Below are positions 57,380-64,000 of a stretch of 64,000 nt of DNA, one piece after another. The notes beneath the pieces are model-generated. The model was given only the letters and a program-made list of their open reading frames with translations. It was not told the DNA's origin and searched no databases. The stretch covers positions 1 to 64,000 of the forward strand of contig JYJJ01000035.1 of NCBI GenBank assembly GCA_003263775.1. The letters are read 5' to 3'. Positions within the stretch are counted from its first letter, which is position 1; the number at the start of each line of letters is the position of its first letter. Both the position numbers and the translations under genes were made by a program. The stretch is from Vibrio maritimus. Its GTDB lineage: Bacteria; Pseudomonadota; Gammaproteobacteria; Enterobacterales; Vibrionaceae.

Positions 57380-58348
57380 TTAGAAGGCGAAGTTCACACC
57401 GATAGACGTGATCCAGTCAGCGGAATCGTAGAATGCGATAGAGGAGTCTGTCGCGTTGTAGCCTGAAAGTGAGATCAGAGATAGAGATTGCAATGCAAGG
57501 TACTCATAAGCAAGGAACGCGCTGTACTTGTCATCGATACGGCCTGATTGCTCGAAGATGGCATTTTGGCCACGATACTCATGATTCATATAACTCATGG
57601 TTGCCGCAATGCTGTGTTTTTTATGCGCATACAGAGCGGTAAGCTCACCGCCGGCACCTTGGTTATTCATCGCTTCGCCCTTGGCATCATCGAGCAAGTA
57701 AATGAGTGAAGGAAATAGTGTCCAAGCATCACTCATCGCGAGCGTGTAGGAGCCTTTGGCGTAATACATATCGCTGTTTCGGTCATACTGGTTAGACAGA
57801 TTATTGTTGAGGTTGGTCGCAGAGCTTTCACCAGTCACCTCGCGGTTGCCATAGGCCATATCGAGCGTGAACAATGAGCCCGCAATGTTCTCAATCTGTA
57901 AACGGTAAGCCTCGCCTTTGGCCTCTGTCTCCTCAAGCTGGTCAGTACCGACATAAGGGTTTTTCCAGATAGGCTCTCCAATGACGGTTGGAAGGTAGGA
58001 GACGCTCCAAATAGAGCTATCTTCGAGCTGCTGACGATACCCACCTTCGAGTACAAAGGTGCCGACCGCAATGTCATTGCGCGATGTACCGATGAACCAT
58101 TCTTTGTCCCGCTTTGCACCATAGGTGTATTTGACCATGCCCAGCGGCATCCAGAATTCGTCGTAGGCTTCTTCGGCGCTGCTGATTTTGGGATCGGAGC
58201 TGGCAACGAAGTTGGATTTGTCACCGATTTGCGCATTACTGATGGAGATCTCGCCACTAAAGCCGGATTCTGGCGCCAATGCAGCGATGGCGGATTGGCT
58301 AATAACAGTCAATAGGGCAGTGGAAACGAGGGGCTTAAACTTGGTCAT
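57380..58348 (-). CDS. DUF2860 family outer-membrane protein
   Basis: A 322-residue protein with a signal peptide (MTKFKPLVSTALLTVISQSA, then IAA). Alternating polar/hydrophobic stretches and a terminal aromatic residue (WITSIGVNFAF) are the marks of an outer-membrane beta-barrel. The conserved pattern GFSGEISISNAQIGDKSNF near the N-terminus is shared with the next gene. It belongs, by my recognition, to the Vibrio DUF2860 family, whose function is not known. A tandem paralogue follows upstream on the same strand. Its stop codon is immediately adjacent to the end of comM. Confidence 0.8.
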   Translation of the reverse strand: MTKFKPLVSTALLTVISQSAIAALAPESGFSGEISISNAQIGDKSNFVASSDPKISSAEEAYDEFWMPLGMVKYTYGAKRDKEWFIGTSRNDIAVGTFVLEGGYRQQLEDSSIWSVSYLPTVIGEPIWKNPYVGTDQLEETEAKGEAYRLQIENIAGSLFTLDMAYGNREVTGESSATNLNNNLSNQYDRNSDMYYAKGSYTLAMSDAWTLFPSLIYLLDDAKGEAMNNQGAGGELTALYAHKKHSIAATMSYMNHEYRGQNAIFEQSGRIDDKYSAFLAYEYLALQSLSLISLSGYNATDSSIAFYDSADWITSIGVNFAF

Positions 58349-58489
58349 ACAATATCCGTCAGTAGGCTCATTAGAGTGCTCAATCCAAGCACCTATATTT
58401 TATGCGGATACTTTAATGACAAAAAATGGCTTAACAACATGTTTTGTTAAGCATATATTGATAGTTTTAATGCTTCGCGTTGGGTCCTA

Positions 58490-59478
58490 TTAGAACTCCC
58501 AATTTAGACCCACAGAAGTAATCCAATCTTTTTCATCATAGAAGGCAATATTGGAGCTGCTGTTGTTTACGCCACCAAATGCGACCAGAGAGAGGTTGTC
58601 CGCATAAAAGATGCCCGGATATTCATACGCTAAAAACGCTTTCCATTCATCGTCTTCTCGAGTGACATTGTCGAATACTGGGTTCGCACCATCATATTGA
58701 CGGTTGAGATACGTGACTGTGAAAGCAAATTGGTGATTGCCTGCGGAGATAAATGACGAAACTTCTGCGCCATAAGTGTTGCTCTTCATCGCGCTGCCAT
58801 TCGCATCTTGTTGGGTGTAAATCAGCGCAGGGAACAGTAAAACACCTTTGTTGACTGGCAGCATCATTTTGAATTTGCCGTAGAAAACATCGGCGTTTCT
58901 GTCGAGTGTCGCCATTTGCGCTGGGGTTAAGTTTGCGCCAGAGCCAGACAGCTCTGTGTCCAACTCGCGTTTACCATATGCAAGGTCGAGGCTAAATAGC
59001 GAGCCGGCGATGTTATCGATCTGCATACGATAGGCCGTGCCTTTCTCATCGGTGGTGCTTCGAGCTTGGTTTTCAAGGTAAGGATCGCGCCATACCTCCC
59101 CCTCAAGAATGGTTGCAAAATCGCCAGACTCCACTTAGTCCCATCTTGGAACTGATAGCGATAGCCGGTTTCAAGCGCCAGCGTACCCACCGCAACGTCG
59201 GCTCGAGAAGTACCTAGGAATACTTGGTGGTTGGAACGTGAACCCCAAGTGTATTGAACGTTACCCAGTGGCAGAACTAGGGCGCTGCTGTTCTCTTGCG
59301 CCTCACCGGTATAGGTTCGAAATTCATCGTCGGTGTTACTAAGGTTTGACGTTTTGCTAGCGTAAGCGGCGTTTAGTGCAATTTCACCACTAAAGCCATT
59401 ACTTTCTCCTAATTTAGCTACAGCACCATAAGAGACAACACTCAGTGACACTGCTAAGACACTCCATGCCCTTTTCAT
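58490..59478 (-). CDS. DUF2860 family outer-membrane protein, paralogue, frameshifted
   Basis: About 329 residues with the frame restored. A signal peptide (MKRAWSVLAVSLSVVSYGAV) precedes the shared N-terminal motif GFSGEIALNAAYASKTSNLS; the protein ends WITSVGLNWEF with a terminal Phe, as in outer-membrane barrels. It is a tandem paralogue of the gene at 57380-58348; both share IAGSLF(T/S)LD(M/L)AYG(N/K)RE and AFLAYEY. The break is at about 59117-59120, in an A run on the plus strand (TTTT on the coding strand needs a fifth T): KWSLAI then continues F-A-T-I-L-E-G-E-V-W-R-D. Function unknown. Confidence 0.78.
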
Positions 59479-59676
59479 AACGGTTCCTTATCACATTCTG
59501 ATTTTGAGGTAACGGTTGTAATTATATGTTTATGTTATGTTATTGGTTCAGAATAAGTTTGTTTTTTGCAAGTTACAACACAAATCAGACCAATAAATTA
59601 ATCGTTGCGCAGGGCGCCTCCCCTTGTACAATTAACCGCCATAAAACTGTTACAAATACTTCATAGAACGTTAGAT

Positions 59677-60560
59677 ATGCTTGGATACCTAATTTTTGTA
59701 ATGAGTTCGTCGCTCGTCATCCTCAATACCGCATTTTGTTCGATCCCCATTCTAGGTTTTGGGCTGATCAAGCTGGTGCTGCCGTTTAAGCCTATTCAGG
59801 CATTGTGTACCGCGCTTGCGAATAAATTTATGTGGTTATGGGCAACGATTAATCACGGGATACTCCGATTGATAAACCCTAAGCTTGAATGGGAAATCGA
59901 AGGTATTGAAGCGCTGCGAAAAGATGGCTGGTATTTGATGATCAGCAATCACCTGAGTTGGACAGATATCGTCGTGCTGTGTAGCGTGTTTAAAGATCGC
60001 ATTCCTATGCCTAAGTTCTTTCTTAAGCAGCAACTTTTGTATGTTCCATTTGTCGGTATGGCGTGCTGGGCGCTTAACATGCCGTTTATGAAGCGCTATT
60101 CCCGTGAATATTTAATCAAGCATCCAGAAAAGCGTGGCCAAGATTTAGAAACCACGCGTCGCTCTTGTGCCAAATTTAAAGATACGCCAACAACGGTGGT
60201 GAACTATGTAGAAGGCACGCGCTTTACCACTGAGAAGCAAAAGCGAAGCAAGGCGGGTTACCAGCATTTGCTACAACCTAAGTCAGGTGGTATCGCGTAT
60301 ACATTGGCCGCGATGGGTGAGCAGTTTGATAGCATTATCGATGTCACCTTGGCCTACCCAGAAAATAGAGTAGAGCCGTTTAAAGCGGCGCTAATGGGTA
60401 ACATGACCAAGATAGTGGTAAAAGTGCGTACTTTGCCCATAGATGAAAACGTATTGGGAGACTACTTCAACGACAAGCCTATAAGCGTCGTTTCCAGCAA
60501 TGGCTTGGGGATGTCTGGCAGCAAAAAGATGACGTATTGAAAGAGATTCATCGTAAATAA
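59677..60560 (+). CDS. yihG: YihG-like 1-acyl-sn-glycerol-3-phosphate acyltransferase family, frameshifted at the C-terminus
   Basis: About 294 residues with the frame restored. An N-terminal membrane segment is followed by the PlsC-type acyltransferase motifs: NHLSWTDIVVL (HxxxxD) and NYVEGTRFTTEKQ (block III). Members acylate lysophosphatidic or related glycerolipids; E. coli YihG has such activity. The break is at about 60479-60482 (AAGCCTATAAG lacks one base); Y-K-R-R-F-Q-Q-W-L-G-D-V-W-Q-Q-K follows, ending at 60560. Start at 59677 by family length; an upstream in-frame ATG at 59605 is less likely. Convergent with dsbA. Confidence 0.82.
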
Positions 60561-60600
60561 AAAAACCGAGCCTGATTGATATCAAGCTCGATTTTTCTTT
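60561..60600. terminator. bidirectional terminator between yihG and dsbA
   Basis: CGAGCCTGAT, loop TGAT, ATCAAGCTCG with A and T runs on both sides; one mismatch in the stem. Confidence 0.75.
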
Positions 60601-60611
60601 TTAGAGTCGGG

Positions 60612-61211
60612 TTATTTTTTCAATAGGAAGTTAACCAGCTCGAAGTACTCATCAAGAGAGGTAATGCCACCTGCTTCAACCAGGTACTTGTTGTTGACGA
60701 TAACCGCAGGAACACCAGTTAGGCCGCTATCTTTAAATTGCTTGTCGAAGCGACGAACCATGGAATCAACGGCAAAACCATTAAACGCTGAATCGAACTT
60801 CTTAGCATCAACGCCTTCATCTAGGAAGATTTGACGTAGCTCTTCATCGTTTTTAGGTGGCTTCTGAAGGTTGTGAATGCGGTTAAACATGACTGGCGTC
60901 ATCTTGTCTTCAACTTTGAGTGCAATCATCGTCGCGTAAGCCTTACTCATTGAAAGACCCATTGGACCACCCATGAAAGAAACGTGGTTTTTCTGGAACT
61001 TAGCGTCGGCAGGGATCTTCTTTTTCAGCTGAGCGATGATAGGCTCAAAGCTGTTACAGTGTGGACAGTAGAATGAGAAGAACTCAGTCACGATTGGCTT
61101 CGAGGATTTCTCTAATTCCAACACTTTATAGTGTTTACCTTCTTCAAACTGAGCGGCACTGACGCTTAGGCTGACGAGTAGCGTCGCAAAAAGTGCGATG
61201 ATTTTTTTCAT
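60612..61211 (-). CDS. dsbA: thiol:disulfide oxidoreductase DsbA
   Basis: A 199-residue periplasmic oxidase with a signal peptide ([20 protein letters not shown]). The active site CPHC lies in [15 protein letters not shown], and the cis-Pro loop in [14 protein letters not shown]. It introduces disulfides into secreted proteins and is reoxidised by DsbB. ATG 61211 is chosen: the first ATG at 61223 overlaps the ribosome binding site GGAG that serves the second. It follows srkA by 54 bases in an operon, as in E. coli (srkA-dsbA). Confidence 0.96.
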   Translation of the reverse strand: MKKIIALFATLLVSLSVSAAQFEEGKHYKVLELEKSSKPIVTEFFSFYCPHCNSFEPIIAQLKKKIPADAKFQKNHVSFMGGPMGLSMSKAYATMIALKVEDKMTPVMFNRIHNLQKPPKNDEELRQIFLDEGVDAKKFDSAFNGFAVDSMVRRFDKQFKDSGLTGVPAVIVNNKYLVEAGGITSLDEYFELVNFLLKK

Positions 61212-61265
61212 TATTTTCTCCATGTGTAAAACTCAAAATCCTATTGATGGATTTCAACTAGTTTG

Positions 61266-62249
61266 TCACCACTGCGGCTGCAATGAAAGTGGCTTTTCGT
61301 TAAGAGCGGCAATTTGCTCTTTAAAACCAAGTACCTGACCTTCCCAGTATTTCGCGTCATTAAACCACGGAAACGCCTGTGGGAACGCCGGATCGTGCCA
61401 GCGTTTGGCGAGCCATGCCATGTAGTGCACCATACGTAGACCGCGTAATGGTTCAATAAGTTTCAATTGACTGCTAGGCAGTTCACTGAATTCTTGATAA
61501 CCCTCCAAAAGTATGTCGAGCTGCATCAGCTTATCTTGACGATCACCGTTGAGCAGCATCCACAAATCTTGAATTGCAGGGCCATTGCGTGAATCGTCAA
61601 GATCGACAAACAATGGTCCATCGCGCCATAAAATATTACCTGGATGGCAGTCGCCATGCAGTCTAATGGTCTCTGCGGGCTGCCAGTGAGTTTCAATTTG
61701 TCCGATTAGCATATCCAAGTCGCTAAAGAAGGCGTTTTCTAGATGTGAGGGAATAAAGCTGGAGCTTTGCAGTAATTTACGTGGCTGGTACAGGTATTCT
61801 TCCAGTCCTATTGTTGGACGATGCTCAAAAGGCTTGCTGGCGCCGACTTTGTGGATGCGACCTAGGAAGCGTCCTACCCACTCAATTTGCTCAAGGTTAT
61901 CCACCTCAAACTGTCGGCCGCCTTCGCTAGCAAACAGGGTAAACAGATAGCCTTGATATTCATGAATGCTCTGGCCGTTGATGATTAAGGGCGCAGAGAC
62001 AGGGACTTCGTGTTCTAGCAGTTCATGAGCAAAATCGTGCTCTTCTTGGATCTGTGCTTGGCTCCAACGCTGGGGGCGATAGAACTTAACCACGTAGCGC
62101 TTACGCTCTTCATCAGTAAACTGATACACACGGTTTTCATAGCTGTTGAGAGGAAGTAAGCCGGATTCGGCTCTGACACCAATGCTTTCAAGGGCGTACC
62201 ACATGAAATCCGGAGTGAGGGCGTCAAAGTTAAACGCAGTATCTGTCAT
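61266..62249 (-). CDS. srkA: stress response kinase SrkA (YihE/RdoA)
   Basis: A 327-residue aminoglycoside-phosphotransferase-like Ser/Thr kinase. The catalytic loop IRLHGDCHPGNILWR and the metal-binding FVDLDDSRNGPAIQDLWML are visible; the N-terminal FMWYALESIGVRAESGLLPL is typical. SrkA counters stress-induced cell death by phosphorylation of unknown targets. It lies upstream of dsbA on the same strand. Confidence 0.94.
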   Translation of the reverse strand: MTDTAFNFDALTPDFMWYALESIGVRAESGLLPLNSYENRVYQFTDEERKRYVVKFYRPQRWSQAQIQEEHDFAHELLEHEVPVSAPLIINGQSIHEYQGYLFTLFASEGGRQFEVDNLEQIEWVGRFLGRIHKVGASKPFEHRPTIGLEEYLYQPRKLLQSSSFIPSHLENAFFSDLDMLIGQIETHWQPAETIRLHGDCHPGNILWRDGPLFVDLDDSRNGPAIQDLWMLLNGDRQDKLMQLDILLEGYQEFSELPSSQLKLIEPLRGLRMVHYMAWLAKRWHDPAFPQAFPWFNDAKYWEGQVLGFKEQIAALNEKPLSLQPQW

Positions 62250-62257
62250 CGTGATGA

Positions 62258-62285
62258 TAAAAGGGCTCGTTGCCGAGCCCTTTCC
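62258..62285 (-). terminator. ccoG terminator
   Basis: On the minus strand AAAGGGCTCG, loop GCAA, CGAGCCCTTTT, between the ccoG stop and the srkA start. Confidence 0.85.
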
Positions 62286-62308
62286 TATTATTGGTTGCTG
62301 CTAGAGAG

Positions 62309-63727
62309 CTAGAGCTTCTTGATAAATCGACTCTCCACTTGTACGGAGAAGTCGTTGCTGTCACTCAGTATAAACTGAATTGTCGAGACAGGTGAACTTA
62401 GCGCCTCTGGATCGGCGCCAAGGCTCATTGGCAGGTTATACACCTCACCGGGTTCTACGGTAATGGTTTGTCGGCCATACCAAGTTGCACCTTCTAGACC
62501 TGAAACGCTTAACGTGTACTGCTGCTCTTGCTGAGTCTTATTGATGACTTTTAGAGTGTAGGTGTTTTCAACCAAGCCATCGCTGTTCACTCGGAACAAC
62601 TGGTTACGATCACGCAGCACACTCAGACCTGCAGGATCGACCGCTGACACTTGAACAAAGAACAAAGCAATCATGACTAGCAATACTGCGCCATAGCCGA
62701 GTAATTTTGGTCGCATTACCTTGGTGTGTTTGCCCGATAAACGGTGCTCGGTGGTATAGCTGATAAGTCCTTTGTCGTAACCCATGCGATCCATCGTCTT
62801 GTCACAGGCATCGATACAAGCACCGCAGTTGATGCACTCGTATTGCAGACCGTCGCGAATATCGATACCGGTTGGGCAAACCTGTACGCAGAGATCACAG
62901 TCGATACAGTCGCCTAAGCCAAGTTGCTTGGGATCGGCTTTGCGAGAGCGAGGTCCTCTCTTTTCACCGCGCTTAGTATCGTAACCGACGATGAAAGTGT
63001 CTTTGTCGAACATTGCCGACTGGAAGCGAGCGTACGGGCACATGTGGATACACATGATTGAGCGCATCCATCCTGCATTGGCATAGGTACATGCGGCGAA
63101 GAATACAACCCAGAACACAGGCCAAAAGCTGGCATTGAAGGTGAAGAAGTCGCTGACCAGTGGGCCAATTGGTACAAAATAGCCAGTAAAGGTAAAGCCG
63201 GTGGCAAGGGCAATCGCAATCCAAGCGGCATGTTTAAGACCTTTACGCGCAATAAGATTACCAGTGAGCTTGCCGCTGTCTTGCTTGCGGCGCTTGTTGG
63301 CACTGCCTTCCAGTTTTTCTTCAAACCAGATGTACATAAAGGTCCAGACGGTTTGCGGGCACAAGTAGCCACACCATACGCGACCTAGAAAAGTGGTGAT
63401 AAAAAATAGACCAAACGCGGCGACCATAAATAGTAGCGCGAGTAGGGTGAGATCTTGCGGATAAAGGGTGGTACCAAAAAAGTTAAACTGCTGATTACCA
63501 ATATCGAGCAGCACCGCCTGTCTCTCGCCATAAGGTATCCATGGGATGAGGGCAAACAACACCAGTAAGAACCAGCCGCCATAGCGTCTTAGTTTTTGAA
63601 AGGTCCCTTTGCTCTCTCGAACATAGATTCGATTGCTTGGGTTGAATCTGTCGCCGTTGCCTTTGTGGGTTTTGGGGTTGAACGTTTTAGGCGTTACATC
63701 CTTTACGTCGATTTTGTCCTGACTCAT
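62309..63727 (-). CDS. ccoG: cytochrome c oxidase accessory protein CcoG (RdxA/FixG)
   Basis: A 472-residue inner-membrane iron-sulfur protein. Several transmembrane helices (about 40-210) include GRVWCGYLCPQTVWTFMYIW. Two ferredoxin-type 4Fe-4S clusters follow (CIDCDLCVQVCPTGIDI and CINCGACIDACDKTMDRM). The C-terminal part (about 350-472) is an FixG immunoglobulin-like domain. CcoG is needed to mature the CuB centre of cbb3 oxidases, probably by reducing copper. The oxidase genes are not in this window. Confidence 0.94.
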   Translation of the reverse strand: MSQDKIDVKDVTPKTFNPKTHKGNGDRFNPSNRIYVRESKGTFQKLRRYGGWFLLVLFALIPWIPYGERQAVLLDIGNQQFNFFGTTLYPQDLTLLALLFMVAAFGLFFITTFLGRVWCGYLCPQTVWTFMYIWFEEKLEGSANKRRKQDSGKLTGNLIARKGLKHAAWIAIALATGFTFTGYFVPIGPLVSDFFTFNASFWPVFWVVFFAACTYANAGWMRSIMCIHMCPYARFQSAMFDKDTFIVGYDTKRGEKRGPRSRKADPKQLGLGDCIDCDLCVQVCPTGIDIRDGLQYECINCGACIDACDKTMDRMGYDKGLISYTTEHRLSGKHTKVMRPKLLGYGAVLLVMIALFFVQVSAVDPAGLSVLRDRNQLFRVNSDGLVENTYTLKVINKTQQEQQYTLSVSGLEGATWYGRQTITVEPGEVYNLPMSLGADPEALSSPVSTIQFILSDSNDFSVQVESRFIKKL

Positions 63728-63933
63728 TGTTGAGTGTCCTTCTTGGGCTGACGGTGCGTTTCAGACGCACTCTATCTTTTCCGACATTGCAGTAACTGTG
63801 TACGGTGTCATGCCACTTTATTCGGCATTGTTATTCAGTACGCAGTATGAAAACCCAGGGATTATAACCTTGATAACAATTTCATTTCTTTAAGGCTATC
63901 AACCTTTAACAACAAAATGAGTGAACGGTCATA

Positions 63934-63965
63934 GAAAAAACGACCCTATAAAGGGCCGTTTTTAT
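63934..63965 (-). terminator. terminator after the gene at the right window edge
   Basis: On the minus strand ACGGCCCT, loop TTAT, AGGGTCGT followed by six Ts; one G-U pair. It lies just after the stop at 63975. Confidence 0.8.
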
Positions 63966-63974
63966 AACTCATGG

Positions 63975-64000
63975 TTATTTGATGATGCCGCGAGCCTTGA
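63975..64000 (-). CDS. C-terminal end of an unidentified protein, cut by the window edge
   Basis: Minus-strand codons read K-A-R-G-I-I-K and a TAA stop (63975-63977), directly before a strong terminator that reads the same way. Only seven complete codons are visible, so the protein cannot be named. The reading frame is chosen from the position of the stop relative to the terminator and could be wrong. Confidence 0.4.

Overview
This window is chromosomal DNA of a Vibrio-like gammaproteobacterium (Vibrionaceae), covering the replication origin of the main chromosome. The grounds are the gene order (gyrB-recF-dnaN-dnaA; rpmH-rnpA-yidD-yidC-mnmE-mioC-oriC-mnmG-rsmG-parA-parB-atpIBEFHAGDC-glmU), the proteins (DUF2860 outer-membrane proteins, a MneA-type manganese exporter) and the placement of oriC between mioC and mnmG. 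No IS element, prophage, CRISPR array, tRNA or rRNA gene was seen. I found no credible undescribed system. The most informative features are regulatory elements and a striking set of frame breaks.

Layout. 1-10.7 kb: a ribosomal RNA P1 promoter firing leftward out of the window, then hemG, trkH and yigZ (minus), the fadBA beta-oxidation operon with a FadR-type operator, an acrylyl-CoA reductase-like gene, a LysR regulator, two small membrane proteins, tusA, and mneA behind a yybP-ykoY (Mn2+) riboswitch. 10.7-18.4 kb: glyQS, a periplasmic/lipoprotein alpha-amylase (malS-like), avtA, and ibpA with a sigma-32 promoter and a ROSE-type RNA thermometer. Beside it lies a six-copy heptanucleotide tandem repeat. 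18.4-27.2 kb: the dnaA-dnaN-recF-gyrB operon on the minus strand, with a parS-like site in recF and a GATC/DnaA-box-rich dnaA upstream region, then a polar amino-acid ABC transporter on the plus strand. 27.2-36.4 kb: rpmH through mioC, oriC with four DnaA boxes and 14 GATC sites, and mnmG-rsmG-parA-parB. 36.4-45.1 kb: the complete F1Fo ATP synthase operon and glmU. 45.1-49 kb: a divergent amino-acid permease and binding protein, and the purine transporter/regulator pair punC-punR. 49-55.7 kb: the ilvGMEDA operon with an ilvL leader peptide and attenuator. 55.7-64 kb: comM, two tandem DUF2860 genes, a yihG-like acyltransferase, dsbA, srkA, ccoG and the last codons of an unidentified gene.

Sequence quality. 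Thirteen genes, including gyrB, mnmE, recF and ilvE, are each split by one apparent single-base deletion; family-typical sequence resumes at once in the next frame. All 13 lose a base and none gains one. Most or all can be explained by a short homopolymer shortened by one, often GG to G or CC to C. Because a broken gyrB should be lethal, I read these as sequencing or assembly errors. Each such gene is given here as one CDS over its full span with the break position stated.
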